DNA of 64,000 nucleotides from Streptomyces thinghirensis (GTDB lineage Bacteria > Actinomycetota > Actinomycetia > Streptomycetales > Streptomycetaceae), in contig JAKFGP010000067.1 in assembly GCA_021502835.1 (NCBI GenBank), forward strand, positions 1 to 64,000, read 5' to 3'. The notes beneath the pieces were generated by a model. It had not been told where the DNA came from and made no database searches. It was given only the letters and a program-made list of their open reading frames with translations. Positions 22,740 through 33,209 of the stretch are shown here, piece by piece. Position numbers and translations under genes: made by a program. How positions within the stretch are numbered: position 1 is the stretch's first letter; each line of letters begins with the position of its first letter.

Positions 22740-23861
22740 ACGCGCTCCACCGCGCCCTCGGCCACCGTGAACCGCGCGCCCGCCAGCACACCCGGAACAT
22801 CGTCATCGACCGCGGCGTCGTCACCAGCACCTGCTCACCGGGCGCCACCAGCTCGGCCAGCCGCTCCCGGCGCCGCGCGTCCAGCTCGGCGAAAACGTCG
22901 TCCAGGACGAGGACCGGCTCATTGCCCTCCGCCCTGAGAAGATCGAACGACGCCAGCCGCAGCGCCAGGGGCGTAGGACCACGACTCGCCATGGGACGCG
23001 TACCCCTTGGCGGGCAGCGAGCCGAGTTTGAGAAGCAGATCGTCCCGGTGCGGCCCCACCAGGGTCACGCCCCGCTCGATCTCCTGCTTGCGGGCCTCGG
23101 CGAGCGCGGCCATCAGCTGCTCGAACAGGTCCTCGCGCGTGTGCGCCTCTCCGGGCGCCGACGGCTTGTACTCCAGGGCGACGGGGCCGCCCCCCGGCGC
23201 CAGCTGCTCGTACGCCTTGTCCGCCAGCGGCTGCACGGCGGCGATCAGGTCGAGGCGCTGAGCCAGCAGTTCGGCACCCGCGCGCGCGAGGTGCTGGTCC
23301 CAGACGTCGAGCGTGGACAGGTCCATCGTGCGGCCGCCGTGCCGACGCGCGAGCCGCCGCCGACTTCAGCAGGGTGTTGCGCTGCTTGAGGACCCGGTCG
23401 TAGTCGGAGCGCACCCCGGCCATCCGCGGGGAGCGGGCGGTGATCAGCTCGTCCAGGAAGCGGCGCCGCTCACCGGGGTCGCCCTTCACCAGCGCGAGGT
23501 CCTCGGGCGCGAACAGCACGGTGCGCACGATGCCGAGCACGTCACGCGGCTTGACCTGCGTGGATCTGTTGATCCGGGCACGGTTGGCGCGGCCCGGGTT
23601 CAGCTCCAGCTCGATCAGCTGCTGCCGCTCGCCCTGCCTGACCTGGGCGCGGATCACGGCGCGCTCGGCGCCCATGCGGACCAGGGGCGCGTCGGAGGAG
23701 ACCCGGTGGCTGCCGAGCGTGGCGAGATAGCCGACCGCCTCGACGAGGTTCGTCTTGCCCTGCCCGTTCGGCCCGACGAAGGCGGTGACGCCCGGGTCCA
23801 GCGGGACCTCGACCCGGGCGTACGAACGGAAGTCGGCCAGCGACAGATGCGTGACGTGCAT
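22736..23861 (-). CDS. recF: RecF, recombination mediator ATPase (frameshifted)
   Basis: ATG at 23861 gives [20 protein letters not shown]. Walker A is [14 protein letters not shown]; the signature segment is in [20 protein letters not shown]; the C-terminal Walker B is [20 protein letters not shown]. It ends VAEGAVERV at a TGA overlapping dciA. Frame changes lie near 23345, 22985 and 22790. RecF is an SMC-like ABC ATPase that, with RecO and RecR, loads RecA at gapped DNA, for example behind stalled forks. It lies between gnd and dciA on the leading strand away from oriC. Confidence 0.95.
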
Positions 23862-23926
23862 GGTCGTTTCGCCGACCTCCCCAACCTTCGGGTGCTGACC
23901 CTCCGGTGTTGACCTTCGGGTGTTGC

Positions 23927-24803
23927 TTACTTCTTCTCGACCGCGTGGCCGCCGAACTGATTGCGCAGCGCGGCGATCATCTTCATCTGCGGCGAGTCGT
24001 CCTGCCGGGACGCGAACCGCGCGAACAACGACGCCGTGATCGCCGGCAGCGGCACCGCGTTGTCGATCGCGGCCTCCACAGTCCAGCGTCCCCTCACCAG
24101 AGTCCTGTGCATAACCTCGCAGGTCGCCCAGGTGCTCGTCCTCGTCGAGCGCGTTGACCGCCAGGTCCAGCAGCCAGGAACGGATCACAGTGCCCTCCTG
24201 CCAGGACCGGAAGACCTCGCGGACGTTCTCCACGGAGTCGACCTTCTCCAGCAGCTCCCAGCCCTCGGCATAGGCCTGCATCATCGCGTACTCGATGCCG
24301 TTGTGGACCATCTTCGCGAAGTGGCCCGCGCCCACCTTGCCGGCGTGGACGGCCCCGAAGTCGCCCTCCGGCTTGAGGGCGTCGAAGACCGGCTGGACCC
24401 GGGCGACGTTGTCCGCGTCGCCGCCGTACATCAGCGCGTAGCCGTTCTCCAGGCCCCACACGCCGCCGGAGACGCCGCAGTCGACGAAGCCTATGCCCTT
24501 GGCGGCCAGCTCCTCGGCGTGCTTCTCGTCGTCCGTCCAGCGGGAGTTGCCGCCGTCCACAACCACGTCACCGGGCTCCAGCAGCTCGCCGAGCCGGTCG
24601 ACGGTGGCCTGGGTGGCCTCGCCGGCCGGGACCATGACCCAGACCACGCGCGGGGCGCTGAGCTTGCCCACAAGCTCTTTGAGGCTGTGGACATCGGCGA
24701 CGTCGGGATTGCGGTCGTATCCGACGACGGTGTGGCCCGCGCGGCGGATCCGCTCGCGCATGTTGCCGCCCATCTTGCCGAGGCCGACGAGACCGAGCTC
24801 CAT
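23927..24803 (-). CDS. gnd: 6-phosphogluconate dehydrogenase, short (decarboxylating) form (one frameshift)
   Basis: ATG at 24803 gives [15 protein letters not shown], the Rossmann GxGxMG motif for NAD(P). [20 protein letters not shown] and [20 protein letters not shown] are the substrate-binding segments, and [20 protein letters not shown] holds the catalytic Lys and the His-Asn pair. After one frame change near 24100 it ends [17 protein letters not shown]. At about 291 residues it belongs to the short YqeC/Gnd group, not the 470-residue enzyme. It oxidises 6-phosphogluconate to ribulose 5-phosphate and CO2. Its presence between dnaN and recF is standard in Streptomyces. Confidence 0.93.
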
Positions 24804-25011
24804 CAGTTGTGTTCCTTAAGGTGTGCGAGGTGGCGGGACGGCACGTCCTGAACCGCCGGATGCGTGCGCGGCACTTTCGCCTACCCACGTCCGAGCCTAA
24901 ACCCGCAGGCCCGTGCACAGCTGTGGGCGTACGCGCCTCAGACGTACGCCCTCACCTGCGGGTTTTGTCCCCACCTTGTGGACCACTGCGCCGGGCCCCG
25001 GGGCCGACCGC

Positions 25012-26144
25012 TCAGCCGCTCAGCCGCACCGGCATGATCAGGTACTTGTAGGCCTCGTCGGCCTCGGCGTCCACCGCGGGCTTGCCGCTGAGCAGCGCCG
25101 GCTTCGTGGACGTCGTGAAGGACAGCTGCGCCACCGGCGAGTCGATCGCGCTCAGGCCGTCCAGCAGGAACGTCGGGTTGAAGGCGATCGAGATGTCGTC
25201 GCCCTCCAGCTGCGCGTCGACCCTTTCCACCGCCTGTGCGTCGTCGCTGGAACCGGCCTCCAGGATGAGCACACCCTGCTGAAGCTGAGCCGCACGGGGT
25301 GTTGCGCCTCGGCGACCAGGGCCACGCGCTTGACGGCCTCCACGAAGGGGGCGGTCTCGATCACGGCGACGCTGTTGAACTCCGTCGGGAAGAGCGTCTT
25401 GTACTTCGGGAGGTCGCCCTCCAGCAGACGGGTCGTCGTCCGGCGGCCCGCACCCTCGAAACCCGATCAGGCCCTCGCCCGCGCCCGAGCCGGACAGCGC
25501 CAGGATGACCTGGTCGCCGCTGGTCAGCGCCTTGGCGGTGTCCTGGAGCGTCTTGGCGGGCACCAGGGCGACCGCGGAGACCTCGGGGTTCTCCGGCTTC
25601 CACAGGAACTCGCGGACCGCGAAGCGGTAGCGGTCGGTGGAGGCCAGCGTCACCGAGTCGCCCTCGATCTCGATGCGCACACCGGTGAGGACGGGCAGCG
25701 TGTCGTCGCGGCCGGCGGCGATGGCGACCTGCTGCACGGCCGAGGCGAAGACCTCGCCGGGGACCGTGCCGGTCGCCTCCGGCATCTGCGGCAGGGCCGG
25801 GTACTCCTCCACCGGCAGGGTGTGGAGGTGAACCGCGAGGAGCCGCAGACCGGCCGTCGCCCGTACACCGTCTGTGGAAATCCTCCACCGGCCGGTTGGG
25901 GAGGGCGCGGGGAGATGTCGGCGAGCAGGCGGCCCGAGACGAGGACCGTGCCCTCCTCCTCGATCTCCGCCTCCACCGAGACCCTCGCGGAGACCTCGTA
26001 GTCGAAGCTGGACAGGCTCAGCTGCCCCTCCTCGGCCTTCAGCAGCAGGCCCGCGAGGACCGGCGCCGGCGGACGGGCCGGGAGGCCGCGAGCCGCCCAG
26101 GCCACTGCCTCCGCGAGTACGTCGCGTTCCACCCGGATCTTCAC
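25012..26144 (-). CDS. dnaN: DNA polymerase III beta sliding clamp (frameshifted)
   Basis: GTG at 26144 follows GGAGGCGGCAACA, a strong site. The product starts MKIRVERDVLAEAVAWAARG, contains the three clamp subdomains (FDYEVSARVSVEAEIEEEGT; GDSVTLASTDRYRFAVREFL; LEGDLPKYKTLFPTEFN) and ends with the partner-binding C-terminus YLIMPVRLSG. Frame changes lie near 25870, 25460, 25430 and 25285. It forms the ring that tethers replicase to DNA. Its start faces oriC. Confidence 0.96.
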
Positions 26145-27018
26145 TGTTGCCGCCTCCTGCTGCTGCCGGCGCTGCTCGCCCTGCCTGGCCTTCGTCGTCT
26201 GGGTCGGTGTCGTCGGTCCCTGTGAGGGCAGAACACCGGAGACCAGTCTGACGCACCCCACTGACGAGTAAGGTGCCGTTCGGGGTCAAGTCGCGACGAG
26301 GGGCGGTCGGGCTCGAGAGAGCGAGTTGTGCACAGGGCCCGCTTCGAAACGGATTCCGCACTCTCTCTAGTCGCTAGTAGTAGTAGGGCCTGTGGATACC
26401 GTGGATAACCTCGTTTGCCCAGGTCAGAGCAGGAATCTTGTCCACCGGGCCTGTGGGCGGAGCCGGTGGACAACCGGGCGTATCTGTGGAGAACAGAAAG
26501 TTCTGCACACTCCGTGCACAGGCAGAGGCGACTTCTCCCCAGAGCCGTCCCCAGGTTTACCCACGTTTCCCACAGCCCAACCAGGCACCTTGATGTGACG
26601 CCTTTCACTCGACGCGGTGACAGGGCGCGTCGCGTTGCCGAACATGGACAGGCATGTGGAGAAGCTGGGGATCGCTGGGGACAACGAAGCTCAGCCTGTG
26701 GGTTGTCCGTGGACAACTCGATGCACAGCCTCTGTGGATCATTTCTTCGTCCACAGGCTGTGGGATCCTTCGTCCACGAATCCACAGGGAGCTGACCTGC
26801 CCCGATGATCTCTCAACACTGGCCTGTGGACAGGATCGGGCCGAATTTCCCAGTCCCCAAGGTGTGGACGGAAAAAAGTAGCCGAATCTGTGGAGGACGC
26901 CCGTAACCCCGGCAGGTATTCGAACAGCGGGCAGGACGGCAGTGCGGATCCACCGGGCACGCAAAGGGGCGCCCCGGGACATCCCGGGGCGCCCTTTGCG
27001 GCCGGTGCTCGGCGGCCG
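26145..27018. other. oriC: Chromosomal replication origin oriC
   Basis: The 874 bases between dnaN and dnaA contain at least 15 sequences close to the Streptomyces DnaA box TTGTCCACA, on both strands, between 26391 and 26897. Examples are 26391-26399 (TGTGGATAC), 26438-26446 (TTGTCCACC), 26465-26473, 26485-26493, 26655-26663, 26703-26716, 26733-26741, 26747-26755, 26770-26778, 26778-26786, 26825-26833, 26863-26871 and 26889-26897. Position and density match the known Streptomyces oriC. TTGTCCGTGGACAA at 26703 is two boxes overlapping head to head. No gene lies here. Confidence 0.95.
26961..26999 (-). terminator. Strong hairpin 20 bases after dnaA
   Basis: GCAAAGGG and CGCCCCGGG pair with CCCGGGGCG and CCCTTTGC around the loop ACAT. 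The 17-bp stem has one bulged G. On the minus strand it ends dnaA transcription before oriC; the T run is short (CTTTGC). Confidence 0.8.
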
Positions 27019-28974
27019 TCAGCCGTTCTTGATGCGGTTGGTCAGCTCGGTCACCTGGTTGTAGATGGAGCGCCGCTCGGCCATCCAGATTGCGGATCTT
27101 CCGGTCGGCGTGCATCACCGTGGTGTGGTCCCGGCCGCCGAACAGCGCGCCGATCTTCGGCAGCGAGAGGTCCGTCAGCTCCCGGCACAGGTACATGGCG
27201 ATCTGCCGGGCCGTCACCGAGCGCGCCCGCGCGAGGTGCCGCACAGGTCCTCGACGGTAAGGCCGAAGTAGTCGGCGGTGGCGCCCATGATGGCCGTGGA
27301 CGTGATCTCGGGGGCCGAGTCCTCGCCGCCGGGGATCAGGTCCCTGAGGACGATCTCGGTGAGGCCCAGGTCGGCCGGCTGCCGGTTGAGCGACGCGAAG
27401 GCCGTCACGCCGATCAGCGCGCCCCTCCAGTTCGCGGATGTTGCGCGAGATCCGGGAGGCGATGAACTCCAGTACCTCGGGCGGGGCGTTGAGCTGCTCC
27501 TGCACCGCCTTCTTGCGCAGGATCGCGATGCGGGTCTCCAGCTCGGGCGGCTGGACGTCGGTGATCAGGCCCCACGAAACGGTTCCGCAGCCGGTCCTCC
27601 AGTGTGACCAGCTGCTTGGGCGGCCGGTCGGAGGAGAGAACGATCTGCTTGTTGGCGTTGTGGAGCGTGTTGAAGGTGTGGAAGAACTCGCCCCTGCGTC
27701 GACTCCTTGTCCGCCAGGAACTGGATGTGTCGTCGACGAGCAGGATCGTCCATCTCCCGGTAGCGCTTGCGGAAGCCTGTCGCCCTTGCCGTCGCGGATG
27801 GAGTTGATGAACTCGTTGCTGGTGAACTCCTCGGAGCTCACGTGCCGCACGCGTGCCGGGGTAGAGGCTGCGGGCGTAGTGCCTGATGGCGTGCAGGAGG
27901 TGGGTCTTGCCGAGGCCCGACTCCGTAGATGAAGAGGGGTTGTAGGCCTTGGCGGTGCCTCGGCGACGGCGACGGCGGCCGCGGGGGCGAACCGGTTGGA
28001 GGCGCCGATGACGAAGGTGTCGAAGCGGTACTTCGGGTTCAGGCCGGGCCGTCGGCTCGCCGGGTCCGGTCGCCGGTGCGGGCTGTGCGGCCAGCGGGCC
28101 GGGGGCGCCGGTGGCGGGTCCGGGTCCGACGGCCGCCGGCGGTGGACGTGGCCGGAGCCGGACGGCCTGGCTCGGGCAGGTCCCCGCCGGGGGGCCGCGG
28201 CGGGGGGCCGTAGGGCACGCCGCGCGGCTGGTCGTAGTCGTTATGGGACTGCTCGCGGTCATAGCGTTGTAGCGTCGCGCGCTCGTACTCACCGCGTTCG
28301 TATGTGCCGCGGGAGTCGTACGGCGGGCAGCGGTCCGGCGACTGCTGACGGTAGTCCTGCTGGTACGAGTCCTTGGGATAGGGGTCCTGGCCGTAGGACT
28401 CCTGCGGCGGTGTCGCGTAGGGGTCGCGCTCGGGAAGCCGAGGCGCTGCTGCTGCCAGCCGTAGTCGTCCTGCTGCGCCGGGCGCGGCCAGGAGCCGGGC
28501 TCGGGCGCTGGTACTCCTGCGGGTAGGCGGGGCGGGCGGTGGGGAGCTGATCGGCGCGGTGGCGGCCGGTATCCCTCGTACTCGTCGCGGCCGCCGCCCC
28601 TGCCCCTGGTGGCCGGGGCAGGAAGCCTCGGGCTCCTCGTAGCGGGGCTGGGGGCGGGCGGCCTGCGCCTGCGCGGGCGGGCGCGGGGTCGCTGGCGGTG
28701 TCGTCGACGGTGATCGCGATGCGGATCGGCCGGCCGCCGCATTCGCGGCTCAGGGTCTCGCTGACGAGGGGGCGAGGCGGCCCCTCCAGTACGCCTTTCG
28801 CAAATCTCGTTCGGTACGGCGAGCAGAGCGGTGTCGGCGACCAGTGCGAGGGGCTGGACAGCGCCGGATCCAGTGCTCGTCCTTCGACTCGACACCCTGC
28901 CCGCGGCCCTCCTCGAGAAGTTGCTCCAGTAGCGTGGCCACTACTGCGGCAAGATCGGCAGGTACGTCAGCCAC
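27019..28974 (-). CDS. dnaA: DnaA, replication initiator (heavily frameshifted)
   Basis: GTG at 28974 gives [20 protein letters not shown] (domain I). Domain II is a very long Arg/Pro/Tyr/Gln-rich linker, about 28650-28030, typical of Streptomyces. Domain III shows [20 protein letters not shown] (Walker A), [16 protein letters not shown] (Walker B), [20 protein letters not shown] and the Arg-finger region; domain IV shows [20 protein letters not shown] and [16 protein letters not shown], the DnaA-box-binding helix. It ends LTNRIKNG. The locus would encode about 652 residues. More than ten frame changes occur, densest in domain II and between 27700 and 27950. DnaA binds oriC boxes and opens the origin. 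Boxes ahead of the gene suggest self-regulation. Confidence 0.95.
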
Positions 28975-29349
28975 AGGGGCACGCTCTCTCACGAGTCCTC
29001 GAAGGTGTGATTCGGGGATTGGGTCGGGATGAACTTCCGAGTGGGGGCAGGGATAAAGGAACGAATCGGGTCCAGCTACGGTAGTCAGCGTGGCCGGTAG
29101 GGATTCAGTTGTTGTCCCCAGCCTGTGGACAGTATCCACCGGTCTACTGGTTTGACCGAATGGCGCAGTCCCACGTACCGTAACCAGGTCGAGTTGTCGA
29201 TGGCTGCTGCCGCCTGGCCTCCGATGGGCACAGGTCACGTGAAGTGTGATCGAAAAGCGGTGCACTCGGGCGTAACGCGAGCTGTGTGGGCGCACGGTGA
29301 CAGCCAAGGACGGCACCCCGCCAACCCCGATTCTTTCTGGAGCCCCCGA
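28975..29349. promoter_or_regulatory. dnaA/rpmH divergent promoter region with DnaA boxes
   Basis: These 375 bases separate dnaA and rpmH. TGTGGACAG at 29124-29132 is followed directly by TATCCACC at 29134-29141, two DnaA-box-like sequences facing each other, about 150 bases upstream of the dnaA start. This is the arrangement expected for DnaA autoregulation. I see no gene here. Confidence 0.75.
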
Positions 29350-29487
29350 GTGAGCAAGCGCACCTTCCAGCCGAACAACAAATCGCCGCGCGAAGACCCA
29401 CGGCTTCCGGCTGCGTATGCGTACCCGTGCCGGCGCGCGATTCTCGCGACTCGCCGTAGCAAGGGTCGCGCCCGTCTGTCCGCCTGA
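29350..29487 (+). CDS. rpmH: Ribosomal protein L34 (internal compensated frameshift)
   Basis: GTG at 29350 starts [10 protein letters not shown], and the end reads [15 protein letters not shown], both invariant for L34. Between about 29380 and 29437 the frame is shifted: the expected [15 protein letters not shown] appears in another frame. The locus is 138 bases, exactly 45 codons plus stop. A compensated shift inside an essential, highly conserved gene is strong evidence for base-call errors. Confidence 0.95.
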   Translation: MSKRTFQPNNKSPREDPRLPAAYAYPCRRAILATRRSKGRARLSA

Positions 29488-29507
29488 TCGGTCAAGGTCG
29501 TGACATC

Positions 29508-29887
29508 GTGCTGCCCACCGAGAATCGGCTGAGGCGGCGCGAGGGGACTTCGCGCGACCGCTGATGCGACGGGGCCGCCGGGCCGGACGCCCGGCCCTCG
29601 TCGTCCACCTTCGAAGCGGTTGCCACGGACCCGCAGCGCGCCTGGGAGAGCGCTGCCCCGACACGTGCAGGTTTCGTCGTGAGCAAAGCTTGGGTGGTGC
29701 GGTTGGTGCGCAACAAGGTGAAGCGCAGGCTTCCGCCATCTGATGCGCGACCGGATCGACCTGTTTCCCCCGGTAGCCTAGTAGTCGTACGAGGCTACCC
29801 GGTGCGGGTGACGCCGACCATGCACAGCTGGCCCAAGACCTGGACGCCGCCCTGGAGCGGCTACTGGGGGAAGGGGGCGCGCGATGA
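29508..29887 (+). CDS. rnpA: RNase P protein component (frameshifted)
   Basis: GTG at 29508 gives [20 protein letters not shown], followed by [30 protein letters not shown] (the RNR motif of RnpA) and [20 protein letters not shown]. It ends RLLGEGGAR at a TGA overlapping the yidD ATG. The VGGAVVRN segment and the following part need single-base corrections near 29555, 29690 and 29780. It binds the catalytic RNase P RNA for tRNA 5' maturation. Confidence 0.93.
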
Positions 29888-30259
29888 AGTACCCGCTGCT
29901 GGCTCTGATCAAGCTGTACCAGTGGACGATCAGTCCGCTGCTGGGGCCGGTGTAAGTACTACCCGTCGTGTTCCCACTACGGCTACACGGCCGTCGACCG
30001 GCACCGGTGCTCTCAAGGGCACGGCGCTCACCGCTTGGCGCATTTCCTGCGGTGCAATCCGTGGTCGCTGGGCGGCGTGGACCATGTTCCGCCGCGTAAG
30101 CCCCGGTGGCACGAAAATGCTGCGTGACGCCTGGCGTGCACGGCAAGCGGCGGCCCCTCCGCCGCCGAACCGGCCATCGAAGGACAGGCTTCTCCCGCGA
30201 GTCCGTCCGGTCCTTCGAGCCCGGCCGCAGAGACCCAGTCCCATGCCCAAGGAGCATGA
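29884..30259 (+). CDS. yidD: Membrane protein insertion efficiency factor YidD (frameshifted)
   Basis: ATG at 29884 overlaps the rnpA stop. [20 protein letters not shown] is the amphipathic helix, followed by [20 protein letters not shown] with the three conserved Cys. [30 protein letters not shown] and an Ala/Pro-rich tail ending SHAQGA complete it. Frame changes lie near 29953, 30005 and 30050-30100. It assists YidC, the next gene 3 bases on. Confidence 0.92.
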
Positions 30260-30262
30260 TTA

Positions 30263-31537
30263 GTGGACACGATTGCCAGCCTCTTCAGCTTCCTCATCAC
30301 GACACCTGTCTCCTGGGTCATCGTCCAGTTCCACAGCGTGTACGGCGCCATCTTCGGCCCGGACACCGGATGGGCCTGGGGCCTGTCCATCGTGTCCCTG
30401 GTGATCCTCATCCGTATCTGCCTGATCCCGCTCTTCGTGAAGCAGATCAAGGCGACGCGCGGATGCAGACGCTCCAGCCGGAGATGAAGAAGATCCAGGA
30501 GCGCTACAAGAACGACAAGCAGCGCCAGTCCGAAGAGATGATGAAGCTGTACAAGGAGACGGGTACCAACCCGCTCTCCTCGTGCCTTCCCATCCTGGCG
30601 CAGTCCCCGCTTCTTCGCCCTGTACCACGTGCTCAACAGCATCGCGTCCAACGACACCATCGGTGTGATCAACGACTGTTTGCTGAGAGCGCCCAGAAGG
30701 CCCACATCTTCGGCGCGCCGCTGGCCTCGAAGTTCACCGACGGCGCTTCCAAGGTGGAGGCCCTCGGGTCCTCGCCGACGGACGTCCGGGTCGTCACCTG
30801 ATCATGATCGTGCTGATGTCGGCGTCGCAGTTCTTCACCCAGCGCCAGCTGATGACCAAGAACGTCGACACGACGGTGAAGACGCCGTTCATGCAGGCAG
30901 AAGATGCTGATGTACGTCTTCCCGGTCATGTTCGCACGTCTTCGGCATCAACTTCCCGTCGGTGTCCTCGTCTACTGGCTCACCACGAACGTGTGGACTA
31001 TGGGTCAGCAGATGTACGTCATCCGCAACAACCCGACACCGGGTTCCAAGGCCCAGGCGTCCTACCTGGAGCGCCTGCACAAGAGCGTCACCCAGCACGG
31101 CAGACGCGTGGCCGTGGTGAGAAGGCCATCGTCAAGGCCATCGTCGCCAAGGGCCGACCGCAACGAGTTCGAGCGGAAGTTCATCAACGGTCTGAACAAG
31201 CGGGCCTGGCGGCTCAGCCCGACGGCACCGTGCTGAAGAGCGACACGGCCGTCGCCACCCAGACCGAGGACGGCGAGACCGTGGCCACCCCGGCCACTCC
31301 CAAGCGTCAGCAGCCCAAGCGGCAGAGCAAGTCTCAGCGCCAGTCCGTGAAGGCGGCCGGCGAGTCCGAGCCCAAGACCTCGCTGACCAAGTCGGACGAG
31401 CCCCCAGGACGGCAAGCAGGACGCCAAGCCTGCCGCCGCCAAGAAGCCGGCGCAGAAGTCCGGCGGCGGTGGCCGCAGCAGGCCCAGTCCGACAGCGCAA
31501 GGGCCCGCAGCGGCCCAAGTCCCCGTCGAAGGTGTAA
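30263..31537 (+). CDS. yidC: Membrane protein insertase YidC/Oxa1 (frameshifted)
   Basis: GTG at 30263 gives [20 protein letters not shown]. The actinobacterial YidC core follows: [20 protein letters not shown] and the cytosolic [20 protein letters not shown] hairpin with its basic residue in the hydrophilic groove. Later membrane segments include [20 protein letters not shown] and [20 protein letters not shown]. The C-terminus is long, Lys/Gln/Ser-rich and ends QRPKSPSKV. About ten frame changes occur, the first near 30460. It inserts or folds membrane proteins, alone or with Sec. Confidence 0.95.
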
Positions 31538-31552
31538 GAAGGAGTCCATCCC

Positions 31553-32063
31553 GTGACGGAAGGCACCACCTCCGCCGCTGCCGAGGGCGCAGACACCTGA
31601 CTCGCCTCGAGAACGGGGCGAGATCGCCGCGGACTACCTGGAGGGTCTGCCTGCGACATCGCCGACCTCGACGGCGACATCGACATGGACGTCGAGGCCG
31701 ACCGTGCCTCTGTCTCGATCATCAGCGATTCGAACAGCCGTGACCTGCAGAAGCTGGTCGGCCGGGACGGTGAGGTGCTGGAGGCTCTGCAGGAGCTCAC
31801 GCGCCTGGCCGTGCACCGGGAGACCGGCGACCGCAGCCGGCTGATGCTCGACATCGGGGTTACCGGGCCACGAAGCGGGCCGAGCTCTCCGAGCTGGGCG
31901 CCAAGGCCGCGGCCGAGGTCAGGAGCAGCGGAGAGTCCGTGCGAATGAAGCCGATGACACCGTTCGAGCGCAAGGTCGCACGACGCGGTCAAGGCGGCGG
32001 GGCTGCGCAGGCGAGTCCGAGGGCGAGGAGCCGGAGCGCTTCGTCGTCGTGCTTCCTGCCTGA
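31553..32063 (+). CDS. jag: Jag/KhpB-type RNA-binding protein (frameshifted)
   Basis: GTG at 31553 gives [15 protein letters not shown]. The KH domain reads [20 protein letters not shown] and [20 protein letters not shown]; the R3H domain reads [20 protein letters not shown] and [18 protein letters not shown]. It ends RFVVVLPA. Frame changes lie near 31598, 31650, 31865 and 31985. It lies 16 bases after yidC, as usual. It binds RNA and is linked in Gram-positive bacteria to control of cell envelope growth. Confidence 0.92.
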
Positions 32064-32188
32064 TCGGTCCTCTCGTTCTCCGGCCCCGTCTGTTGGCGCA
32101 GGCGGGGCCGAACTTGTCAGCCTGATAGTTCTGGTGGTTCTGATAGCGGCGACTGGTGCGCCGGTGCTGTACTGGAAGGACGGTCCCC

Positions 32189-32906
32189 GTGACGGAGGCA
32201 GCGAGCTTCCCCTGTGCCCGAGCAGGCACGTGACGTGTTCGGCGATCGGTACGCGGACGCGGCCCGCTACGCGGAACTGTCGCCGAGGCAGGGGTGAAGC
32301 GCGGTCTGATCGGTCCGCGTGAGGTTCCCCGCCGCGTGGGAGCGGCATCTGCTGAACTGCGCGGTGCTCTCGGAGGTCGTGCCCGAGGGCGTGACGGTGT
32401 GCGACGTCGGTTCGGGTGCCGGATTGCCGGGGATCCCACTGGCGCTCGTCCGGGAGGACCTGAAGATCACGCTCCTGGAGCTGCTGCTGCGGCGCACGAA
32501 CTTCCTGACCGAGGTCGTGGAGCTGCTGGGCCTGGACCATGTCACCGTCGTGCGTGGCCGGGCCGAGGAAGTCATGGGGAAGATGCCGCCAGTGCATGTG
32601 GTGACCGCCCGTGCCGTTGCTCCGCTGGACCGCCTCGCCACGTGGGGGGTTCCGCTGCTGCGCCCGTACGGCGAGATGCTCGCTCTCAAGGGCGACACGG
32701 CCGAGGAGGAGCTGAAGGCCGCGGCCACGGCGCTGAGCAAGCTGGGTGCGGTGGAGACGTCCATCCTGCATGTCGGCGAGGGGGTCGTGGACCCCGTGTC
32801 CACCGTGGTACGGGTCGAGGTCGGGGAGAGCCCGGGTGGCGTGCGTTTCGCTGCCGGGCGGGGCCAAGCGGCCCGGACAGGGCGTGCTCGGAGGCGTCGC
32901 GGATAG
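32189..32906 (+). CDS. rsmG: 16S rRNA (guanine527-N7)-methyltransferase (frameshifted near 5' end)
   Basis: GTG at 32189 follows GGAAGGA. VPEQARDVFGDRYADAARYA, then [20 protein letters not shown] and the SAM motif VTVCDVGSGAGLPGIPLALV are diagnostic of RsmG, as are the ELLLRRTNFLTEVVELLGL and VHVVTARAVAPLDRLATW segments. The arginine-rich end RARRRRG stops at 32906. Frame changes are limited to 32210-32335. Loss of RsmG activity in Streptomyces gives low-level streptomycin resistance; this copy looks intact apart from the errors. Confidence 0.94.
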
Positions 32907-33209
32907 CCTCATGCGGTTGCTGCGTCACCGACGGCGCTGATGCGTCCTGATGGTGAGCCGTACTCCACACAAGCTGCCAAACCTATGCATGCCGGAGTGT
33001 CGCGGCATTTCGGCATCGGCTGCTGTGCATCGTGTTTCACGTGAAACGTCGCTCACTGCTGCACGGCATCATCAGTCGCGGCCGCAGCGCGCGTCGCCGA
33101 CCCCCGCGATCGAAAGCCTCTCGGGTCGCTCGGAGAGGGCGGGGAGTTGTCCACAGAGGTGGATTTCTCCACAGAAGGCCAGGCCTCACTGGTTCATGAC
33201 CCCGAAGAC
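32907..33209. promoter_or_regulatory. rsmG-parA intergenic region with DnaA boxes and parS
   Basis: These 303 bases hold one exact parS (33034-33047), one exact Streptomyces DnaA-box consensus TTGTCCACA (33147-33155) and a second near-match TTCTCCACA (33165-33173), 10 bases after it. They lie within 65 bases of the likely parA start. Confidence 0.75.
33034..33047. other. parS site
   Basis: Exact GTTTCACGTGAAAC, the ParB-binding palindrome, in the rsmG-parA gap. Confidence 0.95.

Noticed and set aside
24976..24986. DnaA box between dnaN and gnd
   Set aside because: TTGTGGACCAC is only a partial match and stands alone; it is too weak to list as a site.
27019..28974. dnaA as a pseudogene
   Set aside because: Despite more than ten frame changes all domains are present in order and the total length is normal; an essential gene cannot be lost, so errors are the better explanation.
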